A stretch of DNA of 64,000 nt, from the NCBI GenBank assembly GCA_030537935.1, contig JAUNUY010000001.1:1-64000 (forward strand), given 5' to 3'. The DNA comes from Eubacteriales bacterium (GTDB lineage: Bacteria; Bacillota; Clostridia; Lachnospirales; Lachnospiraceae). This document shows positions 25,906 to 33,213 of this stretch, one piece after another (position 1 is the first letter of the stretch; each line of letters begins with the position of its first letter). The notes beneath the pieces are model-generated. The model ran no database searches and was not told the origin of the DNA. It saw only the letters and a program-made list of their open reading frames with translations. Made by a program: the position numbers and the translations under genes.

Positions 25906-25941
25906 AGGCGTATCTCATCTTTATGGGATACGTCTTTTTTT
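25906..25941 (+). terminator. Terminator before the tetR operon
   Basis: GGCGTATCTCAT-CTTT-ATGGGATACGTC, a 12-bp stem with two G-U pairs, followed by TTTTTTT. Confidence 0.85.
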
Positions 25942-25944
25942 ATC

Positions 25945-25973
25945 TTGACAAGCGAATTAGCTTAGGCTATTAT
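25945..25973 (+). promoter_or_regulatory. Promoter of the TetR-MATE-ECF locus
   Basis: Consensus TTGACA (25945-25950), a 17-nt spacer and TATTAT (25968-25973), directly followed by a palindrome. Confidence 0.7.
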
Positions 25974-25976
25974 ATT

Positions 25977-25994
25977 AGTGACGTAAGCGTCACT
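25977..25994. promoter_or_regulatory. Palindromic operator, probable TetR site
   Basis: AGTGACGTAAGCGTCACT has perfect 7-nt arms around TAAG and covers the expected transcription start. Its position just before tetR points to autorepression. Confidence 0.7.
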
Positions 25995-26012
25995 AAGAAA
26001 AAAGGAGATGTT

Positions 26013-26648
26013 GTGGTACGAGTAAGAAAGACCCCGCAAGAGCGACGGGAGGAGATTTTGGAAGCTGCAAGAACCTGTTTCCTGGAGAACGGTTTTGTTG
26101 CAACAACAATGGAGGATGTTATTGCCCGGACCAGTTTGAGTAAGGGCGGCGTGTATCGTTATTATGACTCCACGGTGGATATGTTACACGATTTGATGCG
26201 TGCCGGCACGCAGCTACGCTTGGATATCATCCATGAACAGATGAAGCCGTTTGAGGCGGCGGATGCGGACGAAATCTTCGAGATGATCGTGGAGCAGAAC
26301 TACCGAAAGATGGTGGATGAGAATAAGTATAAAAAACTCTATGCTATGTTTTTGATGGAGGCGGAACGTAATGAGACATTGCGCCGTTTAAAGCGAGCGT
26401 TGTATGAAGAATTTTATGATGTAGCAAAAAAAATCCCGGGCCTTCCGGTACCGGCGGCAGAATGGACGACCTATATCGACTTCATCAACATGGTCATTGT
26501 CGGGGTGGAACTGATGGGTATGCGGGAAAGCATGACGGCAGACCCTGATTTTTTGAAGGATACAATCCGGTCTTTCTATATCAAAAACGGATTACGGGAT
26601 GAGTTGGTGAAACAATTTCGGGAAAGGAAAGAAAATGGAAAAGAATGA
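26013..26648 (+). CDS. TetR/AcrR family transcriptional regulator
   Basis: A 211-residue repressor with an N-terminal helix-turn-helix (about residues 8-55: RREEILEAARTCFLENGF, then TTMEDVIARTSLSKGGVYRYYDS) and a helical ligand-binding domain with about seven helices. I choose GTG 26013 because AAGGAG ends 5 nt upstream; the longer frame would extend back across the promoter and operator. It probably binds the palindrome at 25977-25994. It overlaps the MATE exporter gene by 14 nt, so repressor and efflux pump share a transcript, as is usual for self-regulated drug-resistance operons. Confidence 0.92.
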   Translation: MVRVRKTPQERREEILEAARTCFLENGFVATTMEDVIARTSLSKGGVYRYYDSTVDMLHDLMRAGTQLRLDIIHEQMKPFEAADADEIFEMIVEQNYRKMVDENKYKKLYAMFLMEAERNETLRRLKRALYEEFYDVAKKIPGLPVPAAEWTTYIDFINMVIVGVELMGMRESMTADPDFLKDTIRSFYIKNGLRDELVKQFRERKENGKE

Positions 26649-28029
26649 GAAGAGACAAGAACTCCTGACGGCATCATACGGTTCTCTGGTTGTAAAACTC
26701 TGCATACCGGCTATCATCGGCATGGTCGTTATCGCCCTGTACTCCTTCATGGACAGCATTTATGCCGGACAAATGATCGGGGAGCACGCCATGGCGGCCA
26801 TCGGTGTATCTTACCCCCTGACGTTGATAAACAATTCCATTGCGGTATTGTTCGGCATGGGCGGTGCTTCGGTCTTGAGCCGAGCCATAGGTGGAAAAGA
26901 TGAGTATGTAAAAAACGGCGTATTGCCGACGGTGACATTCCTGGTCATCGTCACTTCTTTGGTTTCAACGGTACTGGGTATCTTTGGAGCACACGGCTAT
27001 CTGAGATTGACGGGGACAGAGGGTCTCATTTTCGAGGAGGCGAAAAACTATCTGCAAATCGTGTTTATCGGGTCCATTTTCGTGAACCTGACGCAGGCGT
27101 TGAATATGCTGATGCGTGCGGAAGGGCGGATGATACAAGCCATGGCCATCATGGGCAGCGGTGCAATACTGAACATCATCCTCGACCCGATTTTCATTCT
27201 TATGTTTCCAAATATCGGGACGCGTTCGGTGGCTTATGCCACCCTGGTTTCGCAGATCTTTCAGGCCATCATTACAATCTTTTACTTCGTTCGTATCAGT
27301 CCGCATATCAAGTGGCAACGGCCCCAAATATATAAGGGTTTACCCGCCGCCATCATACCGGTCGGCATTTCCGGTATGATGATGCAGTTTGCGACCATGA
27401 TACAACAGACGTTGTTCTATCGCGTGGCGGGCAATTACGGCGGCGAGTCATACGTCATCATTCTGAGTGCCATATTACGGATTCAGATGTTTGCGTTCAT
27501 TCCCCTTTGGGGCGCTTCTCAGGGCTTCCAGCCCTTTGTCGGAACGAATTATGGGGCGGAGAAGTATCTGCGGCTTCTACGGGGACGGAAGACCTTTATG
27601 CTCTTTGCATTTATTCTTTCGCTGGTATTCTTTTTACCGATGGAGATTGTACCCGACCGTTTGCTCAGTTGGTTTATTCCGGAGACACAGATCGTGGCAG
27701 CCGGCATTTATCCGGCAAGGGCGATGTTTTCGACCTTCTGGATGTACGGCTTCATGGCACTGATGGGCATCTATTTTCAAGCCATCGGCGATGCAAAGAC
27801 GGCAGGCATCGTCATTGTGGGTCGCAATTTGATTCTCTTTGTGCCGGTGGTCTTTTTCTTGCCGGCCACATTCGGTGCGGCCGCTATATGGTGGATATTT
27901 GCCGTTTGTGATGTGGTTGCAGTGGGTTACGGTATGATGATGTATATGAAGCACGGACGACTGCTCCATGCGTGGGGCACCGGCACGGCGACGCCGCCCG
28001 CACGGAAGTTGTCCGGAGTCAAGTCGTAG
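26635..28029 (+). CDS. MATE family multidrug exporter
   Basis: A 464-residue transporter with twelve predicted helices in two halves, expelling cationic drugs or metabolites in exchange for Na+ or H+. The N-terminal half has the family VVIALYSFMDSIYAGQMIG and GMGGASVLSRAIG motifs; the second half repeats them as GASQGFQPFVGTNYGAEK. The segment MRAEGRMIQAMAIMGSGAILNIILDPIFI lies between the halves. It is translationally coupled to tetR, which should control it. Confidence 0.93.
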   Translation: MEKNEKRQELLTASYGSLVVKLCIPAIIGMVVIALYSFMDSIYAGQMIGEHAMAAIGVSYPLTLINNSIAVLFGMGGASVLSRAIGGKDEYVKNGVLPTVTFLVIVTSLVSTVLGIFGAHGYLRLTGTEGLIFEEAKNYLQIVFIGSIFVNLTQALNMLMRAEGRMIQAMAIMGSGAILNIILDPIFILMFPNIGTRSVAYATLVSQIFQAIITIFYFVRISPHIKWQRPQIYKGLPAAIIPVGISGMMMQFATMIQQTLFYRVAGNYGGESYVIILSAILRIQMFAFIPLWGASQGFQPFVGTNYGAEKYLRLLRGRKTFMLFAFILSLVFFLPMEIVPDRLLSWFIPETQIVAAGIYPARAMFSTFWMYGFMALMGIYFQAIGDAKTAGIVIVGRNLILFVPVVFFLPATFGAAAIWWIFAVCDVVAVGYGMMMYMKHGRLLHAWGTGTATPPARKLSGVKS

Positions 28030-28104
28030 AGAACTTAGGATTTGCAGTGGAGACGGATCATTAGATGATGATACGAGTCAATAGATTGATATGAGGAGGG
28101 TACC

Positions 28105-28689
28105 ATGAAGGAGAAAAAATTACAGGTGAAGGACTTTGTCCTAATCGGGGTATTTGCCGTCATTTATATGGCGGTGATGATGGTCGTGGGCATGATGGGT
28201 ATGATTCCCATTCTGTTTCTGGTATACCCGAGTGTGCTCGGGTTGGTTGCGGGCATTATCGTGATGTTAATGATGGCGAAGGTGCCGAAACCGGGGGCGT
28301 TGTTCATTTTTACCATTTTGACACCGTTGATTATGTTCGCTATGGGGCACACCTATATTGTTCTTGTGGGCGGTATTATCGTCGGATTGCTCGCGGAATT
28401 AATTCGCTACAGCGGACGGTATGCAAGCATGAAGACGGAAGTGGCCGCCTGTGCGGTCATGAATTTGTGGGCACCGTGCTCTATTTTACAGATGTTGCTG
28501 GCGAAGGAAAAGTATATGGCGTTGACCCTGTCCATGATGCCGGAAAACTACGCCGGTGCCTTGGAACGGCTGGTGACGTGGCCGAACATGCTGCTCGTTT
28601 TTGCCGGTGCATTGGTTGGCGGATTTTTCGGTGCATTAATCGGCAAGAAGCTCCTGTACAAACATTTTAAAAAGGCAGGTATCGCATAA
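28105..28689 (+). CDS. MptD-type ECF transporter S component
   Basis: A 194-residue membrane protein of the MptD/Trep_Strep putative ECF substrate-binding family, with about six helices and an N-terminal KDFVLIGVFAVIYMAVMM motif. The loop LLAELIRYSGRYASMKTE in mid-protein matches the family. The substrate is unknown; vitamins or metals are typical for ECF S components. Start lies behind GAGGAGGG. The stop overlaps the next gene by one base, so S and T subunits are coupled. It follows tetR-MATE after a 75-nt gap with no evident terminator. Confidence 0.85.
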   Translation: MKEKKLQVKDFVLIGVFAVIYMAVMMVVGMMGMIPILFLVYPSVLGLVAGIIVMLMMAKVPKPGALFIFTILTPLIMFAMGHTYIVLVGGIIVGLLAELIRYSGRYASMKTEVAACAVMNLWAPCSILQMLLAKEKYMALTLSMMPENYAGALERLVTWPNMLLVFAGALVGGFFGALIGKKLLYKHFKKAGIA

Positions 28690-29360
28690 TGACGGGCGCT
28701 TGGAATCCGAATCCGGTGACGAAACTTCTGACCGTCGTGATTCTGTCGATATGTCTCGGTTCTTTTCGCAAAGATCGTTACCTTCTGTTGACGGTAGCGA
28801 TTTTTGCATGTTTTTACATCTTGAACGGGCATGTTGCTCGAGCCGTAAAAAGTATGATCTTCGCCGGTTCTGTCGTAACCTTGAGTAACTTGATTCAAAT
28901 GGGTCATGAAAACATGGCATTGGATTTATTGATATCCATGCTGTTCGTCATCAAGATGTTTTACCTGCCCTTGATGGCGGGACGCTTTATGTTTTTCACG
29001 ACGGATGTGGGGGCCATGGTTTCGGCAATGGACAAGCTCCGCACACCACGGGCCGTGAGTATCCCCATTGCCGTCATCTTGCGGTTTTATCCCGCGTTCC
29101 GGGAGGAGCATCAGAACATTCGTTTTGCTATGAAGATGCGCGGTATTACAAAACGGCGGCCGCTTGCGTATGTCGAATATGTCATGGTGCCGCTGCTGAG
29201 TATTTCTTCCATGATTGCGGATGATATTGCCCGCTATGCCGAAACCAAGGCCCTGGCGGATCCCTGTCAGAAGGTTCGTTATGTTGATGTACGGATACGT
29301 CTTTGTGATTTGGTATTCTTTTCGAGCGTGATGGCCGTTTTGATTGTGGGGTCGATATGA
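28689..29360 (+). CDS. ECF transporter T component (EcfT-like)
   Basis: A 223-residue transmembrane coupling protein with hydrophobic segments at about 12-50, 55-100 and 200-221. The cytoplasmic coupling helices show the typical ECF T pattern, RFYPAFREEHQNIRFAMKMRGIT, where the Ala-Arg-Gly-like motif appears as MKMRG, and a second set around DIARYAETKALADP. It links the S component to the double ATPase. Overlaps of 1 nt upstream and 4 nt downstream show tight coupling. Confidence 0.85.
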   Translation: MTGAWNPNPVTKLLTVVILSICLGSFRKDRYLLLTVAIFACFYILNGHVARAVKSMIFAGSVVTLSNLIQMGHENMALDLLISMLFVIKMFYLPLMAGRFMFFTTDVGAMVSAMDKLRTPRAVSIPIAVILRFYPAFREEHQNIRFAMKMRGITKRRPLAYVEYVMVPLLSISSMIADDIARYAETKALADPCQKVRYVDVRIRLCDLVFFSSVMAVLIVGSI

Positions 29361-30754
29361 TAACGATGCGGGATATTTATTTGAAATATGACGAAGAAGA
29401 GATATTAAAAGGCGTATCATTCGATGTTCGTCCGGGGGAATTCGTATTATTGACGGGACGAAGCGGCTGTGGGAAATCGAGTCTGTTGAAGCTGGTCAAC
29501 GGGTTGATTCCACATTTTGACAAGGCGGTCGTTACGGGTACGGTGCAGATTCACGGGATGAACCCTGCGGAAGAGAAGCTCTATATGATTTCCCGACACG
29601 TGGCTTCCGTGTTTCAGAATCCGAAGACGGCCTTTTTTAATACGGATACCCGTGCGGAACTGCTGTTTTATCCGGAGAATCGCGGCTTTTCCAAAGAGCG
29701 GATGGGCATACTGCTGGCGGAAACGCTGTCGCTGTTTAACATTGGACATTTGATGCATCGTTCCATCTTTGAATTGTCCGGCGGCGAAAAGCAGATTTTG
29801 GCCATTGCCGGTGCATATATGACGGGGAATCCGATTATTGTCATGGATGAGCCGTCCGCCAACTTGGACGACGTATACACGGATAAGGTTCGTGAGATGC
29901 TTCGGATATTAAAAGAGCAGGGCCGTACGGTGTTGATTGCGGAACACCGTTTCCATTATCTCAAGGATTTAATTGATACCGTCTACCTGATTGAAGACGG
30001 TCAATTTTCCGGTAAGTATACCGGAGAAGAATTTTCGACGTTTGATGATGAAAAGATGCACGGTTTCGGATTGCGCGGCATGTGCAGACCAGAACTGAGG
30101 GTCTCGGATGATTTTGGCGGACGGGATTACGTGATTGAGGAAATGATGATGGATTTTCCACATGGTGGTCACCGGATTCGTCTTGACAATCTCGGATTTA
30201 ACTGCGGCGAAATTATCGGCGTGACGGGTAGGAACGGCATCGGGAAGACGACTTTAATGCGTGCATTAATCGGACAAACAAAGCGAACCACGGGACGCGT
30301 CCGATGCCGGGACGGATATCTCGGTAAGAAGGAGCGGACACGACGGTCTTTTTGTGTAATGCAGGATGTCAATGCCGAGTTGTTTACCGAAAGCGTTTGG
30401 ACGGAGACGGCATTGGGGACAAACCGGACGGAGACGGAACGGTCAAAAATGTTGACGCGATTGGATTTAGCGGCAATGCAGACACGCCACCCGATGAGTC
30501 TGTCGGGCGGCCAAAAGCAACGGCTGGTTGTCGGCTGTGCCGCACTGACGCGACGGCCGGTGCTGTTTTTCGATGAGCCGAGTTCCGGCATGGATTATGC
30601 CAACATGTTGAAAACGGCAAATCGTATTCGAGACTTGCGACAATACGGATGTATCTTGTTTATCGTGTCACATGATCGCGACCTGTTACGACTTACGGCA
30701 GACAAGATTCTGAATCTTACGGCCTTTGAACATCCACTGCCCGGAAAAGTTTGA
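29357..30754 (+). CDS. ECF transporter double ATP-binding protein
   Basis: A 465-residue fusion of two ABC ATPase domains, which replaces the separate EcfA1 and EcfA2. Domain 1 (about 1-215) has Walker A GRSGCGKS, signature LSGGEKQ and Walker B IVMDEPSANLD; domain 2 (about 255-460) has GRNGIGKT, LSGGQKQR and LFFDEPSSGMD. Both look catalytically intact. Energises the S-T pair encoded just upstream for uptake across the membrane. The genomic order tetR-MATE-S-T-A suggests that substrate uptake responds to the same signal as drug export. Confidence 0.92.
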   Translation: MITMRDIYLKYDEEEILKGVSFDVRPGEFVLLTGRSGCGKSSLLKLVNGLIPHFDKAVVTGTVQIHGMNPAEEKLYMISRHVASVFQNPKTAFFNTDTRAELLFYPENRGFSKERMGILLAETLSLFNIGHLMHRSIFELSGGEKQILAIAGAYMTGNPIIVMDEPSANLDDVYTDKVREMLRILKEQGRTVLIAEHRFHYLKDLIDTVYLIEDGQFSGKYTGEEFSTFDDEKMHGFGLRGMCRPELRVSDDFGGRDYVIEEMMMDFPHGGHRIRLDNLGFNCGEIIGVTGRNGIGKTTLMRALIGQTKRTTGRVRCRDGYLGKKERTRRSFCVMQDVNAELFTESVWTETALGTNRTETERSKMLTRLDLAAMQTRHPMSLSGGQKQRLVVGCAALTRRPVLFFDEPSSGMDYANMLKTANRIRDLRQYGCILFIVSHDRDLLRLTADKILNLTAFEHPLPGKV

Positions 30755-30762
30755 ATCCGTCG

Positions 30763-30791
30763 TTGACAAACTTGTATCGTAAGCGTATAAT
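30763..30791 (+). promoter_or_regulatory. Strong promoter for rpmF
   Basis: Consensus TTGACA (30763-30768), 17-nt spacer, consensus TATAAT (30786-30791). It is the best sigma-A promoter in the window. Confidence 0.85.
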
Positions 30792-30821
30792 AAAGAGGTT
30801 GATTAACGAGGAGGTGTAGAG

Positions 30822-31001
30822 ATGTCCATTTGTCCGAAAAATAAATCGTCTAAAGCCAGACGGGACAAGCGCAGAGCCAATTGGAAAATGGCCGTACCGA
30901 ATTTAGTGCCGTGTTCCAAATGCGGCGAACTGATGATGCCGCATCGCGTATGCAAGTCTTGCGGATCGTATAACAAAAAAGAAATCATCGCCGCGGACTG
31001 A
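30822..31001 (+). CDS. rpmF: 50S ribosomal protein L32
   Basis: A 59-residue large-subunit protein. It starts MSICPKNKSSKARRDKRR and carries a four-cysteine zinc ribbon, CSKC and CKSC (about residues 32-50), so this is the zinc-binding form. Start ATG 30822 has GAGGAGGTG just upstream. In many Bacillota the DUF177 gene yceD sits before rpmF; here an ATPase gene does. It is followed by a terminator and then plsX, the conserved downstream neighbour. Confidence 0.96.
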   Translation: MSICPKNKSSKARRDKRRANWKMAVPNLVPCSKCGELMMPHRVCKSCGSYNKKEIIAAD

Positions 31002-31071
31002 TGCGTGACATCACACCGCGGAGTTGTAACGGTACAAAACAACATACGGGACCGCAACCGCGGTCATGACG

Positions 31072-31103
31072 ACGGCAACACCGAAAGGTCAGTTGCCGTT
31101 TTT
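31072..31103 (+). terminator. Terminator after rpmF
   Basis: ACGGCAAC and GTTGCCGT form an 8-bp stem over a 12-nt loop, followed by TTTTT. A second inverted repeat, GACCGCAACCGCGGTC, lies just upstream. Confidence 0.8.
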
Positions 31104-31125
31104 CGTTTAAATCGATGAACTTCTC

Positions 31126-31154
31126 TTGTAATTGAAGGGAATTTACGGTAAGAT
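31126..31154 (+). promoter_or_regulatory. Promoter for plsX-acpP
   Basis: TTGTAA (31126-31131), 17-nt spacer, TAAGAT (31149-31154), about 20 nt before the plsX start. I see no FapR-type palindrome. Confidence 0.5.
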
Positions 31155-31175
31155 GTGTACTATGAGGAGGCCGTA

Positions 31176-32180
31176 ATGTTTACAATAGCAGTGGATGTAA
31201 TGGGTGGCGATTATGCGCCGGAAGAACCCGTTCTCGGCATCGCGGAAGCACTTCGCAAACATGCCGATTTAAAAATCATCGCCTTCGGCGATAAGGAGAG
31301 TATCGAGTCCATTTTATCCGGGGTCCGTTATCCGGCGGAACGTCTGGAAATTCGACATACGGACGAGGTCATCGGTACGGCGGAGTCGCCGGTTGTCGCC
31401 GTTCGGAAAAAGCGGTCGTCATCGCTGGTTTCGGCAATTCGTGCCGTAGCGGACGGTACAGCGGACAGTTGTTTGAGTGCCGGTAATTCCGGTGCCGTTC
31501 TGGTAGCGGCACAAGCATATATCAAGCGGATTCCCGGCGTTCGCCGGACACCGCTCGGGCCCTTGATACCGACATTGAAGGGGCCTGCCATTTTGGTGGA
31601 CTGCGGGGCGAACGTAGATGCCCGTGCGGAACATCTGCATGCGTTTGCAAAATTGGGCAGTGCCTATTTGGAGCATATTTGCGGCATCAAAGCGCCGCGG
31701 GTAGCGCTTGTAAATATCGGTGCGGAAGAAGAAAAGGGCAATAAGTTGGTCAAGGAGACCTTTCCGTTGCTGAAGGCGGACAAGCATCTGAACTTCATCG
31801 GCAGCGTGGAGGCTCGAGATTTGCTTGCCGGAGAGGCGCAGGTTATCGTCTGTGATGCCTTCGTGGGCAATGTGGCGTTGAAACTGGTGGAAGGTATGCT
31901 GAGCATGATGAAGAATCTTTTCCGCCAGGCGGTCTATTCTTCGACCAGGGCCAAGTTGGGCGGTATGCTGTTAAAGAAGGATTTAAAAAAGGTGCTCGAC
32001 ACCTTTGATATTTCGGAATACGGCGGTGCACCCTTGTTGGGCTTGGAAGGCCTCGTCGTGAAGTGTCACGGGAATGCCCGCCGCCAAGAGGTGGCGACGG
32101 CCTGTACCCAGTCACTGACTTTTTTGGAACAGGACATGAACACCGTAATGAAGCAACGGATGGAGGAAAGTAATGAGTGA
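31176..32180 (+). CDS. plsX: Phosphate acyltransferase PlsX
   Basis: Converts acyl-ACP to acyl phosphate for phospholipid synthesis at the membrane surface. The 334-residue protein has the family start IAVDVMGGDYAPEEPVLGI, the mid-protein SAGNSGAVLVAA and DCGANVDARAEHL motifs, and the C-terminal EYGGAPLLGLEGLVVKCHG signature. Start ATG 31176 follows GAGGAGG; an upstream in-frame ATG lies before that site. It overlaps acpP by 8 nt, coupling the enzyme to its acyl carrier. Confidence 0.96.
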   Translation: MFTIAVDVMGGDYAPEEPVLGIAEALRKHADLKIIAFGDKESIESILSGVRYPAERLEIRHTDEVIGTAESPVVAVRKKRSSSLVSAIRAVADGTADSCLSAGNSGAVLVAAQAYIKRIPGVRRTPLGPLIPTLKGPAILVDCGANVDARAEHLHAFAKLGSAYLEHICGIKAPRVALVNIGAEEEKGNKLVKETFPLLKADKHLNFIGSVEARDLLAGEAQVIVCDAFVGNVALKLVEGMLSMMKNLFRQAVYSSTRAKLGGMLLKKDLKKVLDTFDISEYGGAPLLGLEGLVVKCHGNARRQEVATACTQSLTFLEQDMNTVMKQRMEESNE

Positions 32181-32412
32181 AGTTGAGAGTCTGAAAAATA
32201 TTATTGTAGATATTATTGAAGATTGTAAGCCGGAGGATATTTCGGAGACGACGAATTTCGTAGAGGATTTGGGTGCTGATTCCCTGGATTTGTTCCAGAT
32301 TATCACGCGCATCGAGGACGAGTACGGCATCGAGTTCGATTTGGAGAAGGCGGAGAATGTAAAAACCGTCGGGGATGCGGTAGCGGAGATTCGTGCACAG
32401 GTAAAGCAATAA
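32173..32412 (+). CDS. acpP: Acyl carrier protein
   Basis: A 79-residue acidic four-helix carrier of fatty-acyl chains. The phosphopantetheine attachment serine is in the motif LGADSLDLFQII (Ser of DSL, about residue 36). The sequence begins VESLKNIIVDIIED and ends with VGDAVAEIRAQ. It overlaps plsX and precedes rnc, the standard Bacillota order. A hairpin lies between acpP and rnc. Confidence 0.97.
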   Translation: MSEVESLKNIIVDIIEDCKPEDISETTNFVEDLGADSLDLFQIITRIEDEYGIEFDLEKAENVKTVGDAVAEIRAQVKQ

Positions 32413-32431
32413 GGGGCGTTCGGAACGCGCG

Positions 32432-32446
32432 CCCCGCTTTGCGGGG
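32432..32446 (+). other. GC-rich hairpin between acpP and rnc
   Basis: CCCCGC-TTT-GCGGGG, a perfect 6-bp stem with no T-tract; a nearby alternative pairing of GGGGCG with CGCCCC is also possible. It is a candidate RNA-processing element. Confidence 0.4.
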
Positions 32447-32480
32447 TGTCCGGCCGGTTCGGAAGGAGAAGGAACGGCGA

Positions 32481-33203
32481 ATGAATCATGAAAAAGTAGA
32501 TATAAAGCATATGGAGAAGATGTTTCACTATCGTTTCAAAAATAAGAAACTGTTGCGAAACGCTTTGATTCACAGGTCTTATACAAATGAGCATCGAGAA
32601 GAACAGTTAGCGAACAATGAACGGCTCGAATTTTTGGGCGATGCCGTACTGGAAATCGTGGTCAGTGATTATTTGTATAGAACTTGCGAAAAACAGGAAG
32701 GCGACCTGAGTCGTATGCGGGCATCCATTGTGTGTGAGCAGGCATTGGCATCCTGGTGTATGGAAAAGGACTTGGGCAAACACCTCATATTGGGCCATGG
32801 CGAAGACGTATCCGGGGGTCGGTATCGACCGTCGGTTTTAAGTGATGCCCTGGAGGCGATTTTCGGTGCCATTTACATTGACGGGGGCTTTGCACAGGCA
32901 AGACGCGTCATAAAAATCGTGTTGAAGGAAATCCTGGCCAATGAAGATTACTTCGTGGACAATAAGACCAAGTTGCAGGAAGTGATACAGGAGCAGGAGA
33001 ATGCCCGGATGGAATACCGTTTATTGCGCGAATCCGGTCCCGACCACGGGAAAGTTTATGAGGTTGCCGTGATGATTAACGGCAAACGAATGGGCGTCGG
33101 GAGCGGCAGCTCGAAGAAGGCGGCACAGCAAAAGGCCGCCGCACAGGCCATGCGGAAATTGATGAAGAAGAAAAACTTGAAGCAATTTTTCCGTTCTTTG
33201 TAA
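32481..33203 (+). CDS. rnc: Ribonuclease III
   Basis: Cuts double-stranded RNA in rRNA processing and mRNA turnover. The 240-residue protein has the catalytic signature NERLEFLGDAVLEIVVSDYL (about residues 44-63), a second acidic site in LSDALEAIFGAIYID and a C-terminal dsRNA-binding domain (about 163-233) with GKRMGVGSGSSKKAAQQKAA. Start ATG 32481 follows GGAGAAGGA. It is separate from Mini-III at 5.5 kb. The next gene, smc, begins 10 nt later. Confidence 0.96.
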   Translation: MNHEKVDIKHMEKMFHYRFKNKKLLRNALIHRSYTNEHREEQLANNERLEFLGDAVLEIVVSDYLYRTCEKQEGDLSRMRASIVCEQALASWCMEKDLGKHLILGHGEDVSGGRYRPSVLSDALEAIFGAIYIDGGFAQARRVIKIVLKEILANEDYFVDNKTKLQEVIQEQENARMEYRLLRESGPDHGKVYEVAVMINGKRMGVGSGSSKKAAQQKAAAQAMRKLMKKKNLKQFFRSL

Positions 33204-33213
33204 GCGGTGTGAC

